A DNA stretch of 64,000 nt from Pseudorhizobium xiangyangii (GCF_020531965.1 NZ_JAJAWH010000023.1:20540-84539); one strand, 5' to 3'. Positions 30,890 to 41,418 are shown, numbered from the stretch's first letter. Made by a program: numbers and translations. Notes: generated by a model from the sequence alone, not told the origin.

Positions 30890-30926
30890 ACACTAGATAT
30901 AGTATATACGGTGCGTTTTTCGTCAA
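30890..30926 (-). promoter_or_regulatory. nrdH promoter overlapped by an NrdR-like box
   Basis: On the reverse strand a -35 element TTGACG (30926-30921) is 16 bases from TACTAT (30904-30899). Transcription would start at the edge of the riboswitch. The 16-mer ACACTAGATATAGTAT at 30890-30905 matches the NrdR box ACACTATATATAGTGT at 14 positions and covers the -10 element. Only one box is clear, whereas NrdR usually has two. So this reductase operon seems to be under NrdR repression as well as the riboswitch. Confidence 0.6.
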
Positions 30927-31140
30927 CGACTACATCCGATTGGACCCATAATGCCTGTGGACAATCGCGGGCGCAGCGCGACGCGTCAGGACGCGGGCAC
31001 CTGGAATAGGGCCAGGGATCGGACGACGCGGATCAAGGAATGACACCGTTCCTCGTCGGCAGCCCCTTTGGGTCAAAGCCTAAACCGGTGGAAACGCTTT
31101 GGCAGTTTGGTGCTCGACGGCCGTTTACAATAGGAGCGTT

Positions 31141-31950
31141 TCAGGTAGCGACCAGCAACTCGATGCCACGCTTTTCAAACTCCTTGGCATCGCGGTCTGA
31201 AATTCCGTCATCGGTGATGAAGGAATGGATGACATCAAGCGAGCCGAGCCGGGTGAAGGACGATTTGTTGATCTTGGTGGAATCTGCCACGAGGTAAACA
31301 TGGGCTGCCGCCTTGATCATCGCCTCCTTCAGTTGAAGGTCGGCGAAGCTCGGATAGGTAAGCCCGGCATCGAGTGCCACCCCTGCGGTCGCAAGGAAAA
31401 GCTTGCCAGCGAAAATGTTGCGGAAGTACTCCACTGACTTGTCACCTGACAGCGAAAGCGTCGGAGACTTGAATTGTCCGCCTGGCATATGAACTGCAAA
31501 CGTCGGCACGGCCCCGAGAATAATGGCGATGTTCAACGCATTGGTGATCAGAGTAAGGTCGCGCCTGTTGGTAAGACGCATGGCGATCTCGGTCGTTGTC
31601 GTGCCGGCGTCGAGGATCAGCGTTTCACCATCTTTCACAAGGCTTGCCGCCAGGGCACCGATCCGCCGCTTCTTGTCCATGTTCTCCTGATGGTGAAGCG
31701 TCATGGTCCCGGCCTGCGGGCTTATGCTGTTGAGATAGGCGCCACCGTGCTCCCGGGTGATGAAACCGTCATTTTCAAGCCGCTCAAGATCCTGACGGAT
31801 GGTCGCTTCCGAGACATGGAACGCCGATGCCAACTCGCGCACGCGCGCGGAGCCTTCCTCCTGCAGCCACTCGAGAATGCGTCGACGCCGCGGCTCTGAC
31901 AAAAGCCCGATCATGGACTCCGAACTACCGCTTTCTGTCTTTGCTTCCAT
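31141..31950 (-). CDS. DeoR/GlpR-family transcriptional repressor
   Basis: A 269-residue protein from the ATG at 31950. The N-terminal helix-turn-helix is RRRRILEWLQEEGSARVREL then SEATIRQDLERLENDGFITREHGGA, typical of DeoR family repressors. The effector domain has LILDAGTTTTEIAMRL and LVADSTKINKSSFTRLG, the sugar-phosphate binding pattern. It is the last gene after the ABC transporter genes, with the same strand, and is preceded by an operator-like motif at 31979-31992. The effector is probably a phosphorylated intermediate of the neighbouring sugar pathway. Confidence 0.88.
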   Translation of the reverse strand: MEAKTESGSSESMIGLLSEPRRRRILEWLQEEGSARVRELASAFHVSEATIRQDLERLENDGFITREHGGAYLNSISPQAGTMTLHHQENMDKKRRIGALAASLVKDGETLILDAGTTTTEIAMRLTNRRDLTLITNALNIAIILGAVPTFAVHMPGGQFKSPTLSLSGDKSVEYFRNIFAGKLFLATAGVALDAGLTYPSFADLQLKEAMIKAAAHVYLVADSTKINKSSFTRLGSLDVIHSFITDDGISDRDAKEFEKRGIELLVAT

Positions 31951-31978
31951 AAAGGCCTGTCCAAACTCCCACAATCGC

Positions 31979-31992
31979 AAATAAACGAAAGC
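31979..31992. promoter_or_regulatory. Putative DeoR-type operator (copy 1)
   Basis: AAATAAACGAAAGC; the reverse complement GCTTTCGTTTATT is identical over 13 bases to 36339-36351 upstream of the transporter. It lies about 30 bases upstream of the repressor start, which suggests autoregulation. Confidence 0.5.
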
Positions 31993-32045
31993 GTCTCGAT
32001 TCTAATGTCGGCGACCCATACAATAACAGACAGGAGGTTGAAACC

Positions 32046-33122
32046 TCAATTGACCTGTTGCTGCAAGATTACCTTCGCCTGAAGCTTCTGCTGAACTTGG
32101 TCCACCACGACAGCAGCGATGATGACGAGCCCCTTGATCACTGTTTGCCAGAATGACGACACGCCCATCATGATCAGGCCATCCGCAAGGATGCCGATGA
32201 CAAATGCACCGACTATGGTGCCGCCAATGCGGCCGCGACCGCCCGACATCGACGTACCGCCGAGAACTGCGGCAGCAATGGCGTTGAGCTCAAACGTCTC
32301 ACCAGTCGCCGGGTGGCTTGCCTGCAGTTGCGAGGAGATGATCAGCCCGACAAGCGCAGCGCAAAAGCCCGAGAACATGTAGACGAACAGCTTCGTTCGA
32401 TCGACATTAACGCCTGAAAGCGCAGCCCCGCGCTCGTTTCCGCCGACGGCGTAGATGTGACGACCTAGTGGCGTGCGGGCGGCAAGATAAGCCGCCAGCA
32501 GCGCCACGACGATCATGATCCACACAGAGAGCGGAAAACCGAGGAACGATCCAGATCCGATAAGCCGAAATGTGTCGGAGCCATAGTCCGGGTTTCCCCC
32601 AAGGTTGGGAAAAGTTCGCCCGTCGGAAAAAAGAAGCGCTGCGCCGCGCGCGACATAAAGCGTGCCCAGTGTGGCAATGAACGGGGCCACATTGAGCTTT
32701 GTTATCAGTAATCCGTTGATCCATCCGACTCCCACCCCGACCACGAGAACCATCAAGCAGATCTCGATCGTGTTGAACTGGATGCTGTATCCGATGCCCA
32801 GGAACCCGAGATCAATGCCGTAAAGCACGAGATATCCGGCAACCATGGCGCAAAGCCCAACGATGGAGCCCACGGAAAGATCGATGCCTCCGGCGATGAT
32901 GACGAAGGTCATTCCGATTGCCAGAAGTGCGTTGAGGGCAACGTGCTTGGAGATAATCAGCATGTTGCCACCGGTCAGAAAATTCGGCGCAGCAATGGCA
33001 AAAAACGTAAAGACCAGGATAAGCGCGACGAAAGTGCGCATGTGCAAGAGAACGAGAAGGGCCGATGTCTTCGATTCGCCTGTTTCCGTCTTGGCGCCTC
33101 TTGCAGTGTCGATGCTGGTCAT
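32046..33122 (-). CDS. Sugar ABC transporter permease (RbsC-like)
   Basis: A 358-residue membrane protein of the RbsC/AraH family (BPD_transp_2). Signatures: FVIIAGGIDLSVGSIVGL near residues 75-95, the late GGTSMSGGRGRIGGTIVGAF, and about ten helices. It starts in the last four bases of the ATPase gene (ATGA), so translation is coupled. It forms the channel of an importer for a pentose-type sugar; the neighbours suggest D-apiose. Confidence 0.92.
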   Translation of the reverse strand: MTSIDTARGAKTETGESKTSALLVLLHMRTFVALILVFTFFAIAAPNFLTGGNMLIISKHVALNALLAIGMTFVIIAGGIDLSVGSIVGLCAMVAGYLVLYGIDLGFLGIGYSIQFNTIEICLMVLVVGVGVGWINGLLITKLNVAPFIATLGTLYVARGAALLFSDGRTFPNLGGNPDYGSDTFRLIGSGSFLGFPLSVWIMIVVALLAAYLAARTPLGRHIYAVGGNERGAALSGVNVDRTKLFVYMFSGFCAALVGLIISSQLQASHPATGETFELNAIAAAVLGGTSMSGGRGRIGGTIVGAFVIGILADGLIMMGVSSFWQTVIKGLVIIAAVVVDQVQQKLQAKVILQQQVN

Positions 33123-34648
33123 AGTGTATCCACCCTGTTCAGATTTGGCGTGGCCGCAGAGACAACGTCCGCGGCGTTGGCACCAGCCGGAAAGCTACCG
33201 GTCAATCTGCCATTGGCCATCACAAGAATTCGATCAGAGAGAGCAAGAACCTCGTCCAGATCGGATGTAACGAAGAGTATGCCGAGCCCGTCGCCGGCGA
33301 GACGACGCATGGTACGGAAAATTTCGGCCTTTGCACCGATGTCGATGCCGCGTGACGGCTCGTCCATGAGCAGGATACGCGGCTGCGTCATCAAGGCCTT
33401 GCCGATGACAACCTTCTGCTGGTTTCCACCAGAAAGGCTTGACACGGGATGTTCAAGACTGGCGATCTTGATCGCCAGTCGCTTGACGAATTCGGCAGCC
33501 TTGCCAGCCTCTTCCTTGAGGCTGAGGTGGAAAATCCGGGTAAAATCCTTGAGTGACGAGAGCGTCAGGTTCTCACGGATCGTCATGATCTGCACCAGGC
33601 CATCGCGCTTGCGATCTTCCGGAATGAGCGCCAGTCCACGCTTAATCCGCCCTGAAACGCTCTTCTCCCGGACCGGCGCGCCGCCTATGAAGAGCTTGCC
33701 GGACGAGTTTGGATGCTGGGCCATGATGCATTCGAGCAGTTCCGACCGGCCCGCCCCCATCAGCCCGTAGAGACCGACGATTTCGCCCGCCCGCACCGAC
33801 AGCGACATGTGGTCTACGGAATAGCCTCCCGCTGGCCTGGGTAAACAGACGTTCTCCACGCGAAAGACTTCATCACCGAGTGTGTGCTCGACAGTCTTGG
33901 GGAACTCCTTGGAGGCGGTGCCGATCATGTTGGCGACGATCCAAGGGATATCGACGCCTTCCATCGACCGCGAGCCGGTGATGACGCCATCACGCAGGAC
34001 GGTGATGTAGTCGCCAATCCGGATCAGTTCTTCAAGCCGATGCGAGATATAGACGATACCGACGCCTTGGCGCTTGAGATCGCCGATCACGCGAAACAGC
34101 ACATCGACTTCCGTGGCCGAGAGTGCCGATGTCGGTTCGTCCAGGATGAGGATACGGGCATTCTCGGCCAGAGCCTTGGCAATCTCTACGATCTGTTGCT
34201 GGCCGATACGCAGATTGCCAAGCGGCATGTCTGGGTCGATATCCTGTTCCAAGCGCTTCATCAGCGCTCGCGCAGTTGCGGTCTGCGCTACGCTGTCGAT
34301 ATGAATGCCGCCAAACGTCTTTTCGTGGCCCACAAAGATGTTCTCGGTCACGGTAAGGTTTGGAAAGAGGTTTAGCTCCTGGAAAACGATACCAACGCCA
34401 TGTCGGGCAGCTTCCGTCCGGTCGGCGAAGGCTACGACTTTCCCGTCAAGCTCGATTGTGCCGCCATTCAGCTGCTCGACGCCGGAAATAACCTTCATCA
34501 ATGTCGATTTGCCCGCCCCATTCTCGCCGACGAGAACGTTGACCGCGCCCATCCGAAGGTCGAAGTCGACATTCTTCAGCGCTTGCGTACCGGGGTAGAT
34601 TTTTGATCCATTCCGTATGGATAGGCCTACGAGATGTAAGTCACTCAT
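33119..34648 (-). CDS. Sugar ABC transporter ATPase (RbsA/MglA-like)
   Basis: A 509-residue protein with two nucleotide-binding halves. The first has Walker A GENGAGKST, a signature LRIGQQQIVEIAKAL (unlike the LSGGQ form) and Walker B ILILDEPTSAL. The second has the degenerate P-loop GLMGAGRSE, LSGGNQQKVVIGKAL and LLMDEPSRGID. This is the carbohydrate-uptake CUT2 type. It overlaps the DUF2291 gene before it (ATGA) and the permease after it. Confidence 0.93.
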   Translation of the reverse strand: MSDLHLVGLSIRNGSKIYPGTQALKNVDFDLRMGAVNVLVGENGAGKSTLMKVISGVEQLNGGTIELDGKVVAFADRTEAARHGVGIVFQELNLFPNLTVTENIFVGHEKTFGGIHIDSVAQTATARALMKRLEQDIDPDMPLGNLRIGQQQIVEIAKALAENARILILDEPTSALSATEVDVLFRVIGDLKRQGVGIVYISHRLEELIRIGDYITVLRDGVITGSRSMEGVDIPWIVANMIGTASKEFPKTVEHTLGDEVFRVENVCLPRPAGGYSVDHMSLSVRAGEIVGLYGLMGAGRSELLECIMAQHPNSSGKLFIGGAPVREKSVSGRIKRGLALIPEDRKRDGLVQIMTIRENLTLSSLKDFTRIFHLSLKEEAGKAAEFVKRLAIKIASLEHPVSSLSGGNQQKVVIGKALMTQPRILLMDEPSRGIDIGAKAEIFRTMRRLAGDGLGILFVTSDLDEVLALSDRILVMANGRLTGSFPAGANAADVVSAATPNLNRVDTL

Positions 34649-35268
34649 GGCCCCACCTCGACCGCGACCGGCGTGATGAGCGGGATTTCGTTCGCTGACC
34701 GGATCACCACCGCGCCGACAAAGTTTACCTGCTTGCCCTTCAGTCCGCCCTCGGGTGCCGGCACCACCGATACTGCCTTGTCGTTTAGCGCACGGCCGAG
34801 CTTGGCATATTCGATCTGGTCTCTGAACGTGGAGAAGTCGTAAAGGTTAGTGGTATCGCGTAGCGCCGTTCCCTTCACCACCGGTCCCAGCTGAAGCGCC
34901 GCATCCGCCTTTCCGTCGCCGTCGAAGTCGAGCTCAGCCGCAGCAGCCTTGGAGGCACGGTTCTCCGCCACAACGGTCGCTTTTCCCTTCACCGGAAAAT
35001 TCCAGCCCCCACCGGCTCCACCGACGCGGACCCCGTAGCTTTCCCCTGCCTTGTCCAGACCGCCACGGATGGCGTCACGCAACACTACGATATCCACCGC
35101 CTTCTCGGTCAGTGCTGGCACGAGCTTGGCATCAAACGTCGTTTCCACGTGCTCAGCTATCGGGTCCGCCGACGCCTCGCCATTTCCACTGCCGGTCTTC
35201 ACCAGCTTGCAGCCCGAAAGGCACAGAAGCGCGAGCATGCTCGCGACGAGGAGGCTGTAATTCTTCAT
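34645..35268 (-). CDS. DUF2291-family lipoprotein
   Basis: A 207-residue lipoprotein started at ATG 35268: MKNYSLLVASMLALLCLSGC, lipobox LSGC. The family is found almost only beside CUT2-type sugar transporters between the binding protein and ATPase genes, as here. Visible features are FPVKGKATVVAEN and FVGAVVIRSANEIPLITPV. Its function is unknown; a helper in substrate capture at the periplasmic face is a guess from position. It overlaps the ATPase gene by four bases. Confidence 0.8.
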   Translation of the reverse strand: MKNYSLLVASMLALLCLSGCKLVKTGSGNGEASADPIAEHVETTFDAKLVPALTEKAVDIVVLRDAIRGGLDKAGESYGVRVGGAGGGWNFPVKGKATVVAENRASKAAAAELDFDGDGKADAALQLGPVVKGTALRDTTNLYDFSTFRDQIEYAKLGRALNDKAVSVVPAPEGGLKGKQVNFVGAVVIRSANEIPLITPVAVEVGP

Positions 35269-35335
35269 CGGCTGACCGCATTCATTTGCATCAGGAAGCG
35301 CCGCCTGGAGTAGACGTCCAGGCGGCGTCACGGCA

Positions 35336-36351
<1,016 letters not shown>

Positions 36352-36473
36352 GTCAATATTTTTTTGGAGTCTGCGGTTTGTCGACATAGCGCGTAGTGTC
36401 CGGCCGTTCTCGTGCTGCAATGCGGCATCCGGGAGGACGGATTTGCCGAAGCAGCTAGAATAATCTTGAACAC

Positions 36474-36522
36474 GCTCTCGTTTTATGGGAGATAAAGTCA
36501 TTAAACGAAAATGATCGAAAGC
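36474..36522. promoter_or_regulatory. Putative paired DeoR-type operator upstream of the catabolic operon
   Basis: Two related half-sites in inverted order: GCTCTCGTTTTAT at 36474-36486 and ATTAAACGAAAATGATCGAAAGC at 36500-36522. The second reads GCTTTCGAT and TTTCGTTTAAT in reverse complement. They resemble copies 1 and 2 and lie about 260 bases before the isomerase start. Confidence 0.4.
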
Positions 36523-36777
36523 AGTCGGTAGGCTGCTGTACGTGGTTGTTGATGCGCATTGCCCCATCTCGGGAGGAGTGGATGTGAGCCGGTTCGCTCG
36601 AATAATTACTGTTGAAAGCATCGCCACGGGATGCCGGAACTCCCTTGTCGCGCCTGCTCTCCGTAGTCGCGCTGATCAGCGCCAAGGCGCTGCCGTCGAC
36701 ACGCACAGCCAAGGGCGGACCAACGCAAAGCCTGTCGAGCCTGGCTGCTCGCTCAATCAGACATATGGAGGAAATCT

Positions 36778-37758
36778 ATGACTGAACAACGTTTTGGCGC
36801 CGGAATCTGGCACTTCGCCACCTATCTCGATCGCTATGCCACCGATGGCTACGGCGTTCCGCGCAGCATCATTGATGCAATCGATCTGGCAGGCCAGGTC
36901 AAGGACCTGTCGGTCGTGGACATCAACTATCCCTTCTTCGGCGGCGACTTTTCCAACGCCCAGGTGAAGGAAGCGCTCGATCGTAACAAGCTTGGTGTCA
37001 TCGGCATCACGCCTGAGATTTACACGCGCGAGTTCGTCAAGGGCTCGTTCACCAATCCTGACGCGGGCGTTCGCCGCCGCACCCATGAATTGGTAACCGA
37101 GGCCTGCGATCAAGTCCGTTATTTCGGCGCCGATTATGTCAAGCTGTGGCCCGGACAGGACGGTTGGGACTATCCCTTCCAGGTCGATTACGGAACGCTT
37201 TGGAAGCATTCGCTTGACGGCGTCGGCCAACTCGCCAGCGAGAACCCCGATCTGAAATTCGTCATCGAATACAAACCGCGCGAACCACGTGTGCGAATGA
37301 GCTTCGGATCGGTCGCGCGGACGCTTCTCGGCATCGAAAAGATCGGCCTGCCGAATGTCGGCATCCTGCTGGACTTCGGCCATGCCATCATGGGCGGAGA
37401 ATCAGCCGCCGATTCTGCCCAGCTCGCCATCGATTACGGCCGACTCTTCGGGATGGACGTCAACGACAACTACCGCTCGTGGGATGACGATCTCGTTGCC
37501 GGCAGCCTGCATCCGATCGAGATCTTCGAGTTCTTCTATGTGCTGCGGAAGAACAAGTGGGAAGGCGTCTGGCAGCTCGACCAGTTCCCGTTCCGCGAGG
37601 ACAGTGTCGCCACAGCAAACCACGCAATCGACTTCCTCAAGGCCGCGTCGAAGGGGCTTGATGCACTCGACATTGAAGCATTGAGGGACGCGCAGAGCCG
37701 CCACGATGCGATCGGTGCGCTGAAGATCGCGCAGAAGGCCTTGTTCGGCGCCATGTAG
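36778..37758 (+). CDS. Xylose-isomerase-like TIM-barrel protein, candidate D-apiose isomerase
   Basis: A 326-residue sugar isomerase/epimerase of the AP_endonuc_2 superfamily. Likely metal-binding residues sit in [26 protein letters not shown] and [14 protein letters not shown]. It is the first gene of isomerase - transketolase A - transketolase B - kinase, the set described for D-apiose use by the transketolase route, where ApsI makes D-apulose. The gene context supports this reading; other ketopentose or tetrulose routes with the same enzyme classes cannot be excluded. Start is ATG 36778 behind GGAGGAAAT. Confidence 0.65.
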   Translation: MTEQRFGAGIWHFATYLDRYATDGYGVPRSIIDAIDLAGQVKDLSVVDINYPFFGGDFSNAQVKEALDRNKLGVIGITPEIYTREFVKGSFTNPDAGVRRRTHELVTEACDQVRYFGADYVKLWPGQDGWDYPFQVDYGTLWKHSLDGVGQLASENPDLKFVIEYKPREPRVRMSFGSVARTLLGIEKIGLPNVGILLDFGHAIMGGESAADSAQLAIDYGRLFGMDVNDNYRSWDDDLVAGSLHPIEIFEFFYVLRKNKWEGVWQLDQFPFREDSVATANHAIDFLKAASKGLDALDIEALRDAQSRHDAIGALKIAQKALFGAM

Positions 37759-37799
37759 GCGCCGGACCAGCCAGGACCCGTATTGAAAGGCTTAGACCA

Positions 37800-38621
37800 A
37801 TGCTGAAGAACGACACCGTCAACACGATCCGGGAAAAAGCCCTATGGATGCGCCGTAAGGCGTTTACCATGGTTTTCGATGCCCAACTCGGACACCCCGG
37901 CGGCGATTTTTCGGCGATCGACATTATTGCTACGCTCTATTTCGGGGTCATGAGATATGATGCAAGCCGGCCCGAAATGGCCGACCGCGACCGTTTCATC
38001 ATGTCCAAGGGTCATGCCACCGGCGCGCTCTACACTGCCCTTTGCGCGGCAGGCTATTATCCGGAAGACTGGCTTGCGACCTATATGCAGCCAAACTCCA
38101 GGCTGAACGGCCATCCCAACCGAAACTATCTACCGGGCGTAGAGACCAATACCGGACCTCTCGGCCATGGGATGCCGGTGGGCCTTGGGATCGCGATAGC
38201 CGGCCAGTTGATTGACAGTAACTATCGCACCTTCGTTCTGACGGGTGACGGAGAACTTCAAGAAGGCTCCAACTGGGAAGCGGCTATGACGGCCGGCAAC
38301 CGGAAGCTCGGCAAGTTCACGCTGATCGTCGACCGCAATCGCTTGCAGCAAGGCATGGGGACCGAGGAGACCAACGGGCTCGATCCGCTGGACGACAAGT
38401 TTCGCGCCTTTGGGTGGGATGCTACCGTCGTCGATGGCCATGACGTCGCAGCGTTGCTCGATGCCCTCACGGAACCTCCCGGTGGTCGTTCAAAGCCGCT
38501 CTGTGTGATTGCCAACACGATCAAGGGCAAAGGCGTGTCTTTCATGGAAAACAAAGCATCCTGGCATCACGGCGTTCCAAACGCCGAGCAATACGGACAG
38601 GCAATGGAGGAATTGGTCTGA
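37800..38621 (+). CDS. Transketolase, N-terminal (TPP-binding) half as separate subunit
   Basis: A 273-residue protein that matches only the thiamine-diphosphate half of transketolase. It has FDAQLGHPGGDFSAIDI, MSKGHATGALYTAL and the TPP motif GDGELQEGSNWEAAM followed by N-rich LIVDRNRLQQ. The other half is the next gene; its ATG overlaps this TGA stop (TGATG). Split transketolases of this shape act on unusual ketose phosphates, such as apulose 4-phosphate (AptA) or 6-deoxy-6-sulfofructose (SqwG). With the kinase and isomerase beside it I prefer AptA. Confidence 0.72.
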   Translation: MLKNDTVNTIREKALWMRRKAFTMVFDAQLGHPGGDFSAIDIIATLYFGVMRYDASRPEMADRDRFIMSKGHATGALYTALCAAGYYPEDWLATYMQPNSRLNGHPNRNYLPGVETNTGPLGHGMPVGLGIAIAGQLIDSNYRTFVLTGDGELQEGSNWEAAMTAGNRKLGKFTLIVDRNRLQQGMGTEETNGLDPLDDKFRAFGWDATVVDGHDVAALLDALTEPPGGRSKPLCVIANTIKGKGVSFMENKASWHHGVPNAEQYGQAMEELV

Positions 38622-39583
38622 TGGCTGCTCCCGGAGCAAAACAGGAAGGCTTTTACGACTGCCGCGACGCCTGGGCCAAAACACTCGAAGATCTGGCGCA
38701 GCAGGATCCACGCATCGTTGCCGTCGTCAACGATTCCGTCGGCTCCTCAAAACTCGGCGGCTTCCAGAAAAAGTTTCCCGACCGGCTGATCAATGTGGGC
38801 ATCGCCGAGCAGAATATGGTGGGCGTGGGGGCCGGCCTCGCCAACGGCGGACGAATTCCATTCGTCTCGGCTGCCGCCTGCTTTCTCACCGCCCGGGCGC
38901 TCGAACAGGTGAAAGCCGACGTCGCCTATGCCAATTTCAACGTCAAGCTGGTTGGTCAGTCGTCTGGTGTTGCCTACGGCGAGCTTGGACCTACCCATCA
39001 CTCTATCGAAGATTTTGCATGGTTGCGGCCGCTCAGCAATATTACGGTCGTTGCACCGGCTGATTCCTGGGAAACTGCCGAGGCCATCAAATGGGCAGCG
39101 GCCCACGAAGGTCCCGTTTATATCCGATTGAGCCGCATGCCAGTGCCCGATCTCCAGGTCGTAGACCGGAAGTTCCGACCCGGCAAAGCTGAACTGGTGC
39201 GCGACGGAGGCGACGTGACGTTGATTGCCTGCGGCACGACAGTACATCTCGCCGTTGACGCGGCCGGTGCCTTGCAACGCGAGGGCATCACCGCCCGTGT
39301 TCTCAACATGGCGACCATCAACCCTCTGGACGAGACAGCGGTGGCCGCCGCAGCCGATGACACCGGCGCCATCGTTACCATCGAAGAGGCCGGAATTCGC
39401 GGTGGCCTCGGCGGTGCTGTGGCAGAATTTACGTCTAGTCACGTGCCCGTTCCAGTGGAACGCGTCGGCTTCCCCGGGTTCGTGCCAACCGGATCGGTGG
39501 ACTGGCTGTTCCAACAGTTCGGCTTGACCAGCCCCGGCATCGTCGATGCGGCCCGTCGGGCGATTGTACGCAAACGCGCATGA
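38621..39583 (+). CDS. Transketolase, C-terminal half as separate subunit
   Basis: A 320-residue protein with the pyrimidine-binding and C-terminal domains of transketolase. The catalytic glutamate is in INVGIAEQNMVGVGAGLA, and SSGVAYGELGPTHHSIED and GPVYIRLSRMPVP follow. It lacks the TPP diphosphate motif, which lies in the preceding gene, so both proteins are needed for one active site. Overlap with the kinase gene is ATGA. By context this would be AptB of the D-apiose route, which forms xylulose 5-phosphate and dihydroxyacetone phosphate. Confidence 0.72.
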   Translation: MAAPGAKQEGFYDCRDAWAKTLEDLAQQDPRIVAVVNDSVGSSKLGGFQKKFPDRLINVGIAEQNMVGVGAGLANGGRIPFVSAAACFLTARALEQVKADVAYANFNVKLVGQSSGVAYGELGPTHHSIEDFAWLRPLSNITVVAPADSWETAEAIKWAAAHEGPVYIRLSRMPVPDLQVVDRKFRPGKAELVRDGGDVTLIACGTTVHLAVDAAGALQREGITARVLNMATINPLDETAVAAAADDTGAIVTIEEAGIRGGLGGAVAEFTSSHVPVPVERVGFPGFVPTGSVDWLFQQFGLTSPGIVDAARRAIVRKRA

Positions 39584-41049
39584 CAAGCGGCCACGTCATC
39601 GCCATCGATCAAGGCACGACAAACACCAAGGCCATTCTCGTGGATGGTACCGGCAAGGTCGTCGCCAAGGCATCTGCTCCACTCGCGTCGAACTACCCGA
39701 GGCCAGGATGGGCAGAGCAATCCGCAGACGATATCTGGGCGGGTGTCCAGGCTGTCATCGCCGAGATCGTCGCTATGTACCCTTGCGAGATTGAAGGGCT
39801 TGCCATCGCAAACCAACGCGAAACGCTGGTGGTTTGGGACGGCGTGACCGGACGCCCGGTCAGTCCAGCCATCCTGTGGCAATGCAGGCGAACCGCCAAG
39901 GCCTGCGAGGCACTTATCCGTAGTGGGGTCAATGCAGCTGTCATTGATGCAACCGGCCTCTCGATCAATGCCCTCTTCCCGGCTTCGAAGCTTGCGTGGG
40001 TTCTGCAAAATGTGCCCGAGGCCCAAACTCTGGCCGATCAGGGTCGACTTCGGGCAGGCACCGTCGATTCCTGGCTCCTCTATAAACTGACCGGTGGACG
40101 GGAGTTCGCCACCGATCATTCCAATGCGTCACGCACGCAACTCTTTCACACCGGGGCGCTTGCATGGGATGAGGACCTCTGCGCTCTGTTCGGCGTACCC
40201 TCCTCCGCCCTCCCGACACCGAAACCGTCCGACAGCCTGTTCGGCCACACCGCCGAGGGGACATCTGCGCTTGCGCCCGGAACCCCGATCCTCGCTATGA
40301 TGGGCGACAGCCATGCTGCCCTCTACGGCCATGGTGTGCGCAATCCCGGTCTCGTGAAGGCAACGTATGGAACCGGTTCATCCCTGATGACGGTGACAAC
40401 CGGGCGCATCCTGTCGAAACATGGGCTCTCCAGCACGATCGCATGGACGAACAGCAGTGGCACTGCCTATGCGCTTGAGGGAAACATCACCGTATCGGCG
40501 CAGGCCGCTGCGTTTGCCGCCACCATGCTGGGGTTGGCGGATGCCCACGCCTTGTCCGAGCTGGCGCAGACGGTACCGGACAGTGGCGGCGTGACGTTCG
40601 TACCGGCACTTGCGGGTCTTGGAGCGCCCCATTGGAACGACCATGCCACCGGCACAATAGCCGGCATGACGCTTGCGACGACCCCCGCTCACGTCGCCCG
40701 CGCTACGCTTGAGGCGATTGTCCTTCAGATAGCCGATGTTTTCACCGCCATGGAAAAGGATATTGGCGCACAGCTTCAAGGGCTCCTGGCTGATGGTGGT
40801 GCATCCTCCAACGATGCCCTGATGCAGCTTCAGGCAGACATTCTCGATCGCCCCGTCTCTCGCGGTGAGCAGGCAGAAGTGGGCGCGATCGGCGTAGCGA
40901 CGATGGCACTAGGGTCGCTGGGTGCGGATTATCACACGTCCGACAATGACCTGCGCCAGTTCACGCCAAATGTGCATGCCGTAGCTGACCGCTCGCTGAT
41001 CTTGCAGAACTGGCGGCAAGCGATCACCCGCGTTACCGCCGTTTTATGA
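39580..41049 (+). CDS. FGGY-family carbohydrate kinase, candidate apulose kinase
   Basis: A 489-residue sugar kinase. The ATP phosphate loop is AIDQGTTNTKAILVD; the FGGY regions are DSWLLYKLTGGREFATDHSNASRT and the late GLLADGGASSNDALMQLQAD. Near the middle are ILWQCRRTAKACEAL and GTGSSLMTVTTG. This is the glycerol/xylulose kinase branch. In the D-apiose route AplK makes apulose 4-phosphate, the substrate of the split transketolase upstream; this assignment is by gene context only. Last gene of the operon. Confidence 0.72.
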   Translation: MTSGHVIAIDQGTTNTKAILVDGTGKVVAKASAPLASNYPRPGWAEQSADDIWAGVQAVIAEIVAMYPCEIEGLAIANQRETLVVWDGVTGRPVSPAILWQCRRTAKACEALIRSGVNAAVIDATGLSINALFPASKLAWVLQNVPEAQTLADQGRLRAGTVDSWLLYKLTGGREFATDHSNASRTQLFHTGALAWDEDLCALFGVPSSALPTPKPSDSLFGHTAEGTSALAPGTPILAMMGDSHAALYGHGVRNPGLVKATYGTGSSLMTVTTGRILSKHGLSSTIAWTNSSGTAYALEGNITVSAQAAAFAATMLGLADAHALSELAQTVPDSGGVTFVPALAGLGAPHWNDHATGTIAGMTLATTPAHVARATLEAIVLQIADVFTAMEKDIGAQLQGLLADGGASSNDALMQLQADILDRPVSRGEQAEVGAIGVATMALGSLGADYHTSDNDLRQFTPNVHAVADRSLILQNWRQAITRVTAVL

Positions 41050-41185
41050 ACGCGAGGAAACATCCCATGATCTGGTCCTTCGCCGGAAGTTAGACACAGC
41101 GTCACCTCCGACGAAGCAGCAGAACCTTCTTTCTGACCCGACAACGGCTTGCTTTTTTAGGTCGGAAGCAATTATGGTTTCAATG

Positions 41186-41325
41186 TTCTCAGGGCGGGGT
41201 GCAATTCCCCACCGGCGGTAACGGGGAAACCCGAAGCCCGCGAGCGCTTCCGGCGGCGTCGGAAGGTCAGCAGATCCGGTGCAACTCCGGAGCCGACGGT
41301 ATAGTCCGGATGGAAGAGAGCAAAG
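41186..41325 (+). ncRNA. FMN riboswitch (RFN element)
   Basis: The order of conserved boxes is complete: TTCTCAGGGCGGGGTG, AATTCCCCACCGGCGGTA, AAGCCCGCGAGCG, GGTCAGCAGATCCGGTG, AATTCCGGAGCCGACGG (here as AACTCCGGAGCCGACGG) and GTCCGGATGGAAGAGA. FMN binding should turn off ribB, which starts 130 bases downstream. Confidence 0.96.
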
Positions 41326-41418
41326 TCACTGCAACCCTCCGCAAGGCGGGTGCGCGGTGTTTGTTCGCCCAAGGGAAGTTTTGCCGAAGCGCGCTTGAGC
41401 GCAGATGGCGCAACAAAA

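Noticed and set aside
30088-30951. A forward-strand open frame across nrdH and the riboswitch
   Set aside because: It runs antisense through nrdI, nrdH and the B12 element and has no family resemblance.
37800-39583. Split transketolase as a frameshift pseudogene
   Set aside because: Both halves have proper starts and the TGATG junction is a standard coupling site. Two-subunit transketolases are an established form.
37800-39583. Sulfoquinovose (sulfo-TK) pathway
   Set aside because: Split transketolases also occur there, but I see no sulfonate-type reductase or exporter, and the isomerase and FGGY kinase fit the D-apiose route better. Not formally excluded.
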